Below, piece by piece: positions 55,417-63,634 of a stretch of 64,000 bases of DNA. Source of the stretch: Planctomycetaceae bacterium (GTDB lineage Bacteria > Planctomycetota > Planctomycetia > Pirellulales > Thermoguttaceae); NCBI GenBank assembly GCA_021372005.1, contig JAJFVC010000060.1, positions 62,001 through 126,000 of the forward strand, read 5' to 3'. Every line of letters starts with the position of its first letter. Within the stretch, counting starts at the first letter, position 1. Both the position numbers and the translations under genes were made by a program. A model generated the notes under the pieces. That model saw only the letters and a list, made by a program, of their open reading frames with translations. It did not search any database and was not told the DNA's origin.

Positions 55417-56692
55417 ACCGGGTGGCCAACAGCGAGACGTTTTGGCCGCCGAACCCGAAACTGTTGCTCAGCGCCGCATCGCAACGATGCTGTCGGGCCG
55501 TGTTCGGCACGTAGTCCAGATCGCATTCGGGATCAGGATTCTCATAATTGATCGTCGGCGGCACCACATTGTCGCGGATCGCCAACAGACAAAGGATCAA
55601 CTCGGTCGCCCCGGCGGCGGCAATCAAGTGGCCCATCATGCTCTTCGTGCTCGACACCGGAATCTTGTACGCCCGATCGCCGAACACCTGCTTGATGGCC
55701 AGCGTCTCCACCTTGTCGTTGACCGACGTGCTCGTCCCGTGCGCATTGATGTAATCGACCTGATCGGGACCGCAGCCCGCGTCCTCCATCGCCATCTGGA
55801 TGCAACGGATCGCGCCGCGGCCCTCGGGATGCGTATCGGTGATGCGAAACGCGTCGGCCGTCGAACCGTACCCGGCCAGCTCGCCGTAGATCCGCGCGCC
55901 GCGGGCCTTGGCGTGCTCCAGCGATTCGAGAATGACCATGCCGGCGCCTTCGCCCAGCACGAAACCGTCGCGATCGCGGTCGAACGGACGCGAGGCCCGC
56001 GTGGGCTCGTCGTTCCGCGTGCTCAAAGCCGTCAACAAATTAAAGCCCGTCACGCCGAACGGATGGATCATCGTGTGGCAGCCGCCGGCCAACATCACGT
56101 CGACCTCGCCGCGGCGAATCAACTCGGTCGCCTCGCCCACCGCTTGGCTGCTGGCCGCGCAAGCCGTCAGACAGTTGACGTTCGGCCCCTGGGCGTTGAA
56201 CAAACTGGCCAGATGTCCGGCCGGCATGTTCGGCTCTTGCTCCAACTCGGCAACCGGATGGAGAATTTCGAGGCCCTTTTGGGTGAACTTGACCATGTCG
56301 AGCGTCGTGCCGCCGTCCAGTCCGGCCATCATCATCATCGTGAATCGGCCAAAATCCTGCTGGCCTTCGCCGCTGCCGGTGTAGACGCCGAACCGCGTCG
56401 GATCGATCCTCGCAAGATCGAGGCCTGAGTCGGCCATCGCCTTCTTGGCCGCCCCAACGGCAAACCGCGTGTGCAACCCCTGATTGGCCCAATCGGCGGG
56501 ATTCTCGCCCACGTCCGAAAGATCCCAATCGCGCACCTCGGCCGAAATTTTCGTCGGGAAGTTCGACGCGTCGAATCGCGTGGTGTAACCGACGCCCGAC
56601 TCGCCGTTCAACAGACGACGCCAAACCGTTTCAATGTCGGCGCCCAACGGAGTGACGCAGCCGATGCCGGTGACGACAACGCGATTTCGCAT
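55406..56692 (-). CDS. fabF: Beta-ketoacyl-ACP synthase II
   Basis: Condensing enzyme of fatty acid synthesis, 428 aa. The Cys-His-His triad is visible: C178 in TACAASSQ, His in YINAHGTSTS and His in MMGHLIAAAG; GFGGQN is the C-terminal glycine-rich motif. It is the last gene of a minus-strand set dehydratase-fabG-acp-dehydratase-fabF. Its start lies three bases from the dehydratase stop. The length and motifs are normal for FabF, so a chain-length factor (which lacks the Cys) is excluded. Confidence 0.95.
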   Translation of the reverse strand: MRNRVVVTGIGCVTPLGADIETVWRRLLNGESGVGYTTRFDASNFPTKISAEVRDWDLSDVGENPADWANQGLHTRFAVGAAKKAMADSGLDLARIDPTRFGVYTGSGEGQQDFGRFTMMMMAGLDGGTTLDMVKFTQKGLEILHPVAELEQEPNMPAGHLASLFNAQGPNVNCLTACAASSQAVGEATELIRRGEVDVMLAGGCHTMIHPFGVTGFNLLTALSTRNDEPTRASRPFDRDRDGFVLGEGAGMVILESLEHAKARGARIYGELAGYGSTADAFRITDTHPEGRGAIRCIQMAMEDAGCGPDQVDYINAHGTSTSVNDKVETLAIKQVFGDRAYKIPVSSTKSMMGHLIAAAGATELILCLLAIRDNVVPPTINYENPDPECDLDYVPNTARQHRCDAALSNSFGFGGQNVSLLATRFNG

Positions 56693-56695
56693 AGT

Positions 56696-57217
56696 TTAGG
56701 TTCCTTCGGCGGCTTGGACCAGATGCGGCGGCGGCTTCAAAGGACCGCCGTCGGCGGCGTGACCGATCTCGAACGCCCCCAGCAACCGCATCATCCTCAA
56801 AAACGTCTCCGGATCGAACAGGCTGCCCAGACTGGCGTCGTTCAAATGGGCGAACACGATCTCCGCCTGCGCGTGCAACACGTCGCCCTTGTGGCTGGTG
56901 GCCGTCACCATCGCGCCTTCCGGCCGGATGTATTCCACCGTGGCCGTATAGGTAAGCGTGTCGCCAGGCACCGCACCGCTGTAAAAAACCACCTTCGGCA
57001 GCTTCGCCAGCACGACCTTCTCGGTGAACCGGCTGTGCTCGCAGACCAGCAACCCGCCCGTCTGCGCCATGCCCTCGATCACCAGGGAACTCGGCATCAG
57101 CGGATATTGGGGGAAATGATCGTGCAGGTGATCTTCGGCCAAGGAGATGTTCTTGATCGCCTTGGCGCGACGCCCGCTCTCAAACTCGATGAAACGATCA
57201 ATCCAATACCACCGCAT
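56696..57217 (-). CDS. 3-hydroxyacyl-ACP dehydratase (FabZ/FabA-like), first copy
   Basis: A hot-dog fold dehydratase of 173 aa. Catalytic H34 is in LHDHFPQYPLMPSS and E48 in LVIEGMAQTGG. It removes water from 3-hydroxyacyl-ACP. The C-terminal 40 residues extend past the usual FabZ length (about 145) and contain a Pro-rich end. Its neighbours are fabF (three bases downstream) and acp (upstream). A second, separate dehydratase heads the same cluster, so the two may act on different chain lengths or products. Confidence 0.88.
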   Translation of the reverse strand: MRWYWIDRFIEFESGRRAKAIKNISLAEDHLHDHFPQYPLMPSSLVIEGMAQTGGLLVCEHSRFTEKVVLAKLPKVVFYSGAVPGDTLTYTATVEYIRPEGAMVTATSHKGDVLHAQAEIVFAHLNDASLGSLFDPETFLRMMRLLGAFEIGHAADGGPLKPPPHLVQAAEGT

Positions 57218-57274
57218 CGCAAACGCCCCTGAGTCGGTCGTTGTCAGCCATCAGCCTTTTGACGATTTCACCGC

Positions 57275-57291
57275 CTGACCACTGGCCACTG
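57275..57291. repeat. Heptamer repeat (family B) after the acp gene
   Basis: CTGACCA, CTGGCCA and CTG follow each other immediately beyond the acp stop codon. It is the shortest block of the family. Confidence 0.65.
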
Positions 57292-57292
57292 C

Positions 57293-57685
57293 TTACTCGG
57301 TCACCTCGACCTTGCCTTCCACAAACCGGCACATGTCGGCAACGGTCAGCAGATTGCCGAAATCCTGCACGACCGGATTTTTGGCGAAATCGTCCAGGTT
57401 GGCGAACGGCATCCGTTTGCGCAACTCGGCGACACCCTGCTCGGTCACCTTGCCGTCCTGAACGTATTTGGCGTCGGTCAAAATGTCCTCGGGAAACAGC
57501 TCGCCGCGGGGAATCTTGATGTCGAACGCTTTTTCCAGCCGGAAAACGATGTCGAGGAAGTCGATCGACTCCGCGCCCAGGTCGCCCACCAACGTGGCCT
57601 CGGGGGTAACGTCCTCTTCATCCACGCCCAACGCGTCGACCAATGCAGCCTGAATCTTCTCGAAAATCTCTTCCTTTGTCGGCAT
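57293..57685 (-). CDS. Acyl carrier protein, extended form
   Basis: Carries acyl chains on a phosphopantetheine arm. The core helix bundle (residues 1-80) has the attachment serine S40 in DLGAESIDFLDIV, one residue different from the usual DSLD. The product is 130 aa, about 50 longer than the common 78-aa ACP; the tail (about 85-130) ends in VADMCRFVEGK and is acidic with short helices. ATG 57685 has GGAGG ten bases upstream. It is placed within the fab set, so it is probably the dedicated carrier of this cluster, perhaps with its own docking tail. Confidence 0.88.
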   Translation of the reverse strand: MPTKEEIFEKIQAALVDALGVDEEDVTPEATLVGDLGAESIDFLDIVFRLEKAFDIKIPRGELFPEDILTDAKYVQDGKVTEQGVAELRKRMPFANLDDFAKNPVVQDFGNLLTVADMCRFVEGKVEVTE

Positions 57686-57796
57686 GACGATCAAACCTCC
57701 AGAAAATGAAAAACGTCGTTATTTCCTTAAAAACAGTTCCCCCATCGCCGGTTCCGACGCACTTCGGCGTCGCGTCTGTCGCGGCGGGGAACGATC

Positions 57797-58549
57797 CTAA
57801 TATCCGCCCAAACTCAAACCGCCATCGACCCGCACCACTTGACCGGTTAAATACGCCGCGTCCTCGCTGGCCAAAAAGGCCACAGTCGAGGCGATTTCCT
57901 CCGGTTTCCCGATGCGCTTCATCGGGATCATTTTTTTGATCAGGTCGCCGGCCACGCCGCGGACCACTTGACTCATGTCCGTCTCGATCATGCCCGGCGC
58001 CACGGCGTTGACGCGAACATTGCGCGGGGCCAATTCCTTGGCCAGCGCCCGAGTCAACCCATTGATGCCGCCCTTGCTGGCGGCGTAATTCACCTGTCCG
58101 CGGGCGGCGAACTCCGAGGCCGTGCTCGAGAGGTTCACGATGCTGCCGCGCCGCTTCATCATCATGGGCTGCGTCACCGCATGACAGTAATTAAACGTGC
58201 CGCCCAGGTTGGTGTCGATCACCTCGCGCCACTGATCCTGCGTCATCGCGCCCAGCAACCCGTCATGGACGATGCCAGCCGAATTGACCAAGATGTCAAT
58301 CGCCCCCCACAGTTCAAACAGAGGATCGACGATCGCGTGCGCTCGCTGCAAATCGCGGACATCGGCCTGAAAAGCCTGCACGTCGGCGCCGGTCGCTTGC
58401 AATTCGGCCACCAGAGCGTCGGCCGCCTGTTGGTTGCTGTGATACACAAAAGCCACTTTGGCGCCTTCGGCCGCCAGCCTGGTCACACAGGCGCGGCCAA
58501 TGCCGCGACTGCCGCCGGTCACGATCGCCGTTTTACCTTCAAGTCGCAT
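57797..58549 (-). CDS. fabG: 3-oxoacyl-ACP reductase
   Basis: Short-chain dehydrogenase, 250 aa, reducing 3-oxoacyl-ACP with NADPH. Motifs: nucleotide loop TGGSRGIGRA (11-20), NNAG-like VNSAG, active-site N114, S142, Y155 and K159 (YAASK), and the conserved C-terminus AAYLTGQVVRVDGGLSLGG. It fits FabG rather than a catabolic SDR by its place between an ACP and a dehydratase and by the PGMIETDM motif. It follows the second dehydratase by 12 bases. Confidence 0.93.
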   Translation of the reverse strand: MRLEGKTAIVTGGSRGIGRACVTRLAAEGAKVAFVYHSNQQAADALVAELQATGADVQAFQADVRDLQRAHAIVDPLFELWGAIDILVNSAGIVHDGLLGAMTQDQWREVIDTNLGGTFNYCHAVTQPMMMKRRGSIVNLSSTASEFAARGQVNYAASKGGINGLTRALAKELAPRNVRVNAVAPGMIETDMSQVVRGVAGDLIKKMIPMKRIGKPEEIASTVAFLASEDAAYLTGQVVRVDGGLSLGGY

Positions 58550-58561
58550 GACGTCGATGGG

Positions 58562-59065
58562 TTAGGTTTTGGTTGTTGGAGCGGACAAATCCACACGCGA
58601 TTGCTGCAACATGAAAAGCTGCTGACGCAAATCTCGAACAGTCGCTCGATCGGCCACCGCCAAGGATGGATTGCGGTCCGCCAGGTTGTAACAGGTCAGC
58701 GTCAGCCGAGCGTTCAAAATAATTCGACCGCTTACCGTTCCGTACGCCTTCAGCTTCACCTCGCCGTCGTCAAACTTCAACACTTCGGCCGTAACCGCCA
58801 ACGTTTGGCCCGGCTCGATAAATTGCGCATACTTCACATTGTTGGCCTGCTTCAGCACCACAATGCTGTGCGCGAAATCCTCGCTGACCCGCACCAGCCA
58901 CGCCCCAGCCTGCGTCATCGCCTCGAGCATCAACACGCCCGGCATCACCGGAAAGTGCGGAAAGTGATCGGCCAAATACTCTTCGGTCATCGTCAACGAC
59001 TTCACCGCCGTGATCCGCACACACGGTTCCAGTTCGACAATCCGATCAATCAACGAAAACCGCAT
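58562..59065 (-). CDS. 3-hydroxyacyl-ACP dehydratase (FabZ/FabA-like), second copy
   Basis: A 167-aa hot-dog dehydratase with catalytic H34 in LADHFPHFPVMPGV and E48 in LMLEAMTQAG, spaced exactly as in the first copy. It opens the cluster dehydratase-fabG-acp-dehydratase-fabF. ATG 59065 is chosen because similarity begins at MRFSLIDRIVELEP; in-frame codons further upstream up to 59248 are unlike the family. The C-terminus has an extra about 30 residues (TVRDLRQQLFMLQQSRVDLS). No ribosome site of strength is seen. Confidence 0.88.
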   Translation of the reverse strand: MRFSLIDRIVELEPCVRITAVKSLTMTEEYLADHFPHFPVMPGVLMLEAMTQAGAWLVRVSEDFAHSIVVLKQANNVKYAQFIEPGQTLAVTAEVLKFDDGEVKLKAYGTVSGRIILNARLTLTCYNLADRNPSLAVADRATVRDLRQQLFMLQQSRVDLSAPTTKT

Positions 59066-59355
59066 GGGATCTTCGGAAGAATACTTGGTCTGGGCAAAAT
59101 ACGACCATCGGCATTCAGATCGGCAAGGCAGCGGCCATTTTGCTGAAATTCCCAGAACGTCCGACCTATTGATCGGTCCGCCTGCATTTCCTTGCCGACC
59201 CTCAACAGGTCGTGAAATCCAAACCAAACAGTATATCGGCCGAGCCACCCGTCCACAACCGCATTCGCGCGAAGCTGGCTAAATTCGCAGTCAGAACGCC
59301 CAAATAATGCAATTTAGGCAATTTAGGCAGCCACACAGCAGTCACCAAGGCACGA

Positions 59356-62300
59356 TTATTTGCCCGACCGAACCTTTTCACCCGGTTTGGCCCCTTCCGA
59401 CGAAGTCTTTTCCGGGGCTTTACCGCAATCGACTAGAATATATCCAGCCCAAAAGAAGGGACACCCAGCCTTAGGGGGCTCATCCGTCGGGACTCGCTTA
59501 ATCCGGGGCTCTGCATCGAGATTCACCCGCGAATCGGACACAACCAGGACGGCCCGTTGCCACGCGTCCGCCGGAGTCGCATGAGGCAACTCCTGAACAA
59601 ACTCACGAACCAGATCAAAACTGGTCTGACCACCGGTGCGCCAACGACTCAGCAACACCGTCCTCGCACCATTGGCCATCAAGCCGCAAACGGACAAGAA
59701 AACTTCTTCGCCGGGCGGTCCAGATCGAACTTTTTTGAGCCCCTCTTCGGCGATGGTGTGGAAGCCAGGCAAAACAACCACATCAGGGCCACCCCACGGC
59801 AACGCAAGCCAGTCGGCCAACGTGTTGCCCTTCTTGGTTCGGTCAATCGGTGCGGGAGACCAATCATAGGGACCTTGGTTCTGTTCGATCGCCGGAAGAT
59901 CTTCAAGCACGATCAATTGCCGAAACAAAGTGCTATAGACCGACGTCGGCGCCGGGGGCGGCGACTTGATCGCCACGGCGCTGGGCACGACCTTGACCAA
60001 CTGCTCAAAGGCCTTGCGGGCTACCGCCTCATCGGCTCGTGGATACAGTCGTCCCAACACCACGGCCGTGTTGCCGGCGGCGCGGCTTGCGCCAGGCGTA
60101 AAAACCAGCGACAACATGGGTGCGTACCGGATGCGAAACCGCGTCATCCATGATTGTGGCTGGGCGTCGGCCGTCACCTGCATCGCGTCGAATGGCAAAT
60201 ACCATAAGATGCCGTCCGGAACAATCACCAACTCGTCAAAGGGCTGTGAGAAATCGGCCGCCGAGCCTTTGAACAATATATCCGCGACACGCTGGGACGT
60301 TGCGATCCATTTCGATTCCGAGATCCCCTTGACCGTCATCTCTTGGTTTTGCTGATACTGCCCCAATTCGTGAAGCATATTCTGAATTGGCTTCGTCAGG
60401 GATGCCATCGAACCGACCTCCCACATGGCCGATCGCTGATTGTTCAGTAAAAATCCATACAGACGGCGCGAAGTGGCAAAAAACACCAAGGCGGCGTGTT
60501 TGTCGGGCAATTGTTTCTGTATCGCAAGCGTTTTGCATCGCGGCGGAAACGCCATGTCGGCCGGCTCACGACGCAACGCGATTTCATGGAGGATCGCTTC
60601 CTGCCTGGCGCCAAGCGACGCCAACTCATTGAGCCCTCGCATCTGTTCTTGCACGGCGGCTTGCGTGTCCGGTGTCAGAGGCAACTTCGTCAGCAAGTCG
60701 CGAATCCGTTGCGATTTCTGCGATAGTTGGTCGTAGATCGGATATCGGCTCAATAAATCTTGGCGCTGTAGAAGGGCCTCTTGCGTCAGACGATCTTTCG
60801 GCCCTTCAAGCAACCATCGCAACGATTCGATGCGCCCGCCAAGTTCGAGCGATTTAAAAAATCGACGCCTGCGAATTTGCTCGGCCACATCCAACGACAC
60901 GGCCGCTTCCTTGCGGTCCAACGTCAATTCAAACCAATGTTCCATCGCCAACGGGATCGGTGCAATCAACGAAGCGAGCGACTCCATCGGGTCGGACAGC
61001 CAGTCGTTGGAACGAGGTTCCCGGAGCACTTCGGCAAACAGTTCAGCCGCCGCGCGCGGCGTAACACCGCCGCCGACATAAAGCTGATCCGTCCAAGCGA
61101 CCTGAAACAGCCGCAAGGATCCACGACGCATGTAATCCATCGCCTTGACCAACGCAGCGTTGCCGTCGCTGATCCGCTGTTGCTGAAACGCCGCCGATGC
61201 CGCAAGATATTGGAATCGAGCCCCAAGGGCGCCATTGCCCATGTCGCGACGCCCGATCACCGCGCGAGCCTCCTCCAACGCCGCCGTCGCCTGTCGCGAG
61301 TGCCCCAAGATGATGCGGTTTTCTGCCGCACAAAGCAGCAACGACGCCTGCAATTGCCGCATGTTGTTTCGCTTGGCCCAGAGGATGGCGGGCTCCAAGG
61401 GTTTAAAAAAACCCTTTTCGTTGGAGATTATGTGCGTGAGAAACCAACCGCGGAAAGCCTCTTCCAAAACAACGCCGTCGGAATAATTGACGGCCGCGTA
61501 AGTGGCTTCCTCGAAAAACTTCGCGGCGGCCGGCCACTCACCACGCTGCATCGCCAATCGGCCGAGTTCCAATAACGCCACGCAGGTCATCGGATGATCG
61601 TACGTGCCGGCGGCCGTTATCGCCCTCTGCAGACACGCAACTGCTTGCGAGTCCTTCCCCGCGGCCGAAAAAGCCAATCCACGCTCCAAATCGACCCAGA
61701 CTTCGGACCAATGATTCGGCACGCCAATCGACCGGCTGGCGGCGGCCAGCACGTCATTGGTCAGCGAGTCGTATTTTGAAGCAGGCCCCAACAGCGTCGC
61801 CCGACGCCGCATCGCCAGCGCGGTGGCCCGGACGATTTCTTGCGGTGTAATCGGAAACCCGTTGGCCCGCTGTACGATGCCCGTTTGATAGGCCTCATTC
61901 AGGGTCAGTTGCCCCTGCAGAATCAGCACGGTTTTTGGATAGGCGCCCAACTGCGACTGCCGCAGACTGGTTCCCCAAGGCACCATCTTGCGCGAGCCCG
62001 CCCCCGCCAAACGAATCGCGGGCGAAAACTGCACCTTGCTCATCCAATCAGGGAACGATTGAAATAACTGCAGTGCGGCGGTGTAGTGTTTGATCGCCTC
62101 ATCCAGCATGCCCATTTGGTAACAGCACTCCCCGCACATCGTCTCATAGCAAATCGAATCGATCCACCGCGATTGGGTCGTTTTGATGGATCCACGACAC
62201 TCCGTCTGAAAGGTGCGCAACGCCGAACGGAGATAGTCGCCATCGTACATGGCGCTAATGCCCACATAATAGAGCGAGGTGGGCACGGTTCGTTCGCTGG

Positions 62301-62388
62301 AGGCAAGCTGTGCAACACCGGCCATCGGCCAAGTCAGCACCACGATGGCCGCCGTCACGGCTGTTCGGAAAACACGGGTATGCGTCAT
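59356..62388 (-). CDS. Exported TPR-CHAT-domain protein (caspase-like peptidase family)
   Basis: A 1010-aa protein. A signal peptide (about residues 1-27, VFRTAVTAAIVVLTWPMAGV) is followed by a long helical TPR-like array (about 30-600) and a C-terminal CHAT domain (about 690-990) with LVIVPDGILWYLPFDAM, the catalytic His in LPGFHTIAEEG and Cys in VFLSVCGLMANGARTVLLSRW, and the late PFFWAGYILVD. Both catalytic residues are in place. CHAT proteases are caspase relatives; in other systems they are activated by partner proteins. ATG 62388, with AAGGGA upstream, is preferred over an in-frame ATG at 62421. It stands alone downstream of no obvious partner. Confidence 0.87.
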   Translation of the reverse strand: MTHTRVFRTAVTAAIVVLTWPMAGVAQLASSERTVPTSLYYVGISAMYDGDYLRSALRTFQTECRGSIKTTQSRWIDSICYETMCGECCYQMGMLDEAIKHYTAALQLFQSFPDWMSKVQFSPAIRLAGAGSRKMVPWGTSLRQSQLGAYPKTVLILQGQLTLNEAYQTGIVQRANGFPITPQEIVRATALAMRRRATLLGPASKYDSLTNDVLAAASRSIGVPNHWSEVWVDLERGLAFSAAGKDSQAVACLQRAITAAGTYDHPMTCVALLELGRLAMQRGEWPAAAKFFEEATYAAVNYSDGVVLEEAFRGWFLTHIISNEKGFFKPLEPAILWAKRNNMRQLQASLLLCAAENRIILGHSRQATAALEEARAVIGRRDMGNGALGARFQYLAASAAFQQQRISDGNAALVKAMDYMRRGSLRLFQVAWTDQLYVGGGVTPRAAAELFAEVLREPRSNDWLSDPMESLASLIAPIPLAMEHWFELTLDRKEAAVSLDVAEQIRRRRFFKSLELGGRIESLRWLLEGPKDRLTQEALLQRQDLLSRYPIYDQLSQKSQRIRDLLTKLPLTPDTQAAVQEQMRGLNELASLGARQEAILHEIALRREPADMAFPPRCKTLAIQKQLPDKHAALVFFATSRRLYGFLLNNQRSAMWEVGSMASLTKPIQNMLHELGQYQQNQEMTVKGISESKWIATSQRVADILFKGSAADFSQPFDELVIVPDGILWYLPFDAMQVTADAQPQSWMTRFRIRYAPMLSLVFTPGASRAAGNTAVVLGRLYPRADEAVARKAFEQLVKVVPSAVAIKSPPPAPTSVYSTLFRQLIVLEDLPAIEQNQGPYDWSPAPIDRTKKGNTLADWLALPWGGPDVVVLPGFHTIAEEGLKKVRSGPPGEEVFLSVCGLMANGARTVLLSRWRTGGQTSFDLVREFVQELPHATPADAWQRAVLVVSDSRVNLDAEPRIKRVPTDEPPKAGCPFFWAGYILVDCGKAPEKTSSEGAKPGEKVRSGK

Positions 62389-62733
62389 GCCGCCAATCCC
62401 TTCGCCCACAGCTTCGCCCATTCTAAGATCTTACTTCGCCGGCGAGGGGATTTCCAGGAAAAACGGCAACCCACCGGGCCGTCGAACCCACATGGGGCCG
62501 TCGATCCCCAATCTCGCGTTCTCCGTAGAAAATTACGCCCGAAAGAACTGCCATTTTGGCAGCGCCGTCGCGTAGCCTTTTTCCATGAAAATTGGCTAAA
62601 AGTCCTTGTCCACCAATCAGTAACGACTCACCCGGCCCGATTCGGCATGGTCTTTGCTTGGTACATTTGTTTGTCGAACTCGTTTGGAGACCGGTCTAGA
62701 TTAGACAAAACCCAGCGAAGGAGGACATAAATC

Positions 62734-63168
62734 ATGTATCGAGATTCACGGTATCCGTTTCACCAGCTTCGTCGCGAGATGGATCGGCTGTTGGGCGGTT
62801 TTTTCGGGCCTGCAGCGGAGGTGCTGCTGCCGCCGGTGTTTCGCGGTCAGCCCGCGGTGAATGTTTGGGAGCAAGGCGATGCCTTGCAGGTGGAGATGGA
62901 AGTTCCAGGCATAAAACACGATCAGATGGAAGTCGCCGTGGCGAACGGTGAACTGTCCATCACGATCCATCGTCCCGAGGTGGAGGAATCGGACGTGACC
63001 TATCACCGACGCGAGCGGCCGACCGGCGAAATCAGCCGCGTGTTGCGTTTGCCGTATGAAATCAATTCCGAGCAGGTTCAGGCGGAACTTCACGACGGCT
63101 TGCTGCAAGTCACGTTGCCAAAAGCTGAGAGCGCCAAGCCGCGCAAGATTACGGTCAGCGGCGTCTGA
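62734..63168 (+). CDS. Hsp20/alpha-crystallin small heat-shock protein (first of three)
   Basis: ATP-independent holdase of 144 aa. The alpha-crystallin domain (about 35-130) is seen in NVWEQGDALQVEMEVPGIKHD, IHRPEVEESDVTYHRRERPTGEI and FSRVLRLPYE-like ISRVLRLPYEINSE, with the C-terminal DGLLQVTLPKAESAKPRKI. The AGGAGG stands eight bases before ATG 62734. No CIRCE element lies in 62389-62733. A run of three such genes follows, separated by 33 and 22 bases. Confidence 0.93.
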   Translation: MYRDSRYPFHQLRREMDRLLGGFFGPAAEVLLPPVFRGQPAVNVWEQGDALQVEMEVPGIKHDQMEVAVANGELSITIHRPEVEESDVTYHRRERPTGEISRVLRLPYEINSEQVQAELHDGLLQVTLPKAESAKPRKITVSGV

Positions 63169-63201
63169 AGCCGCCAGAGTCGCAGAAAGGAGCCTATTGC
63201 C

Positions 63202-63612
63202 ATGAGTCAAGAAACCAATTCCACGGTCAAAACCGCCGCCGAGGACCCCACTTCGGTCGAGCGAACCCGCAGTGGGTGCTGCTATCGTCCCAACGTCGAC
63301 ATTTTGGAGCGTGACGGTGATCTGTACGTCGTCGCCGATGTGCCGGGGGCCCGAAGCGATTCCATCGATGTGAAGTTTGAAGACGGAACTCTTGAGATCC
63401 GCGCGGCCGTCGAACCGACGGCGTCCGAAGGTCGATCCTGCTTATTGCAGGAGTACGGTGTCGGCGACTACTATCGGAGTTTTCAGGTGAGCGAGGCGAT
63501 CGACGCCGGCAAAATCACGGCCGAGTACGCGGACGGCGTGCTGACCTTGCGATTGCCGAAAGCCGAGGCGATGAAGCCTCGCAAAATCACCGTCGAAACA
63601 AAATCCAACTGA
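63202..63612 (+). CDS. Hsp20/alpha-crystallin small heat-shock protein (second)
   Basis: A 136-aa holdase related to the first but divergent. The alpha-crystallin domain runs from NVDILERDGDLYVVADVPGA to DGVLTLRLPKAEAMKPRKI. It has a CC pair (GCCYR) near residue 27 and one more Cys in SEGRSCLL, which the first copy lacks. AAAGGAG stands eight to ten bases before ATG 63202. It probably shares a transcript with the first and third genes. Confidence 0.93.
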   Translation: MSQETNSTVKTAAEDPTSVERTRSGCCYRPNVDILERDGDLYVVADVPGARSDSIDVKFEDGTLEIRAAVEPTASEGRSCLLQEYGVGDYYRSFQVSEAIDAGKITAEYADGVLTLRLPKAEAMKPRKITVETKSN

Positions 63613-63634
63613 TCGAAGAAAGCGAGGTGTGATG

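Noticed and set aside
62422-62733. CIRCE or sigma-54 site before the Hsp20 genes
   Set aside because: No TTAGCACTC/GAGTGCTAA pair is present, and the GG/GC spacing needed for sigma-54 is not met.
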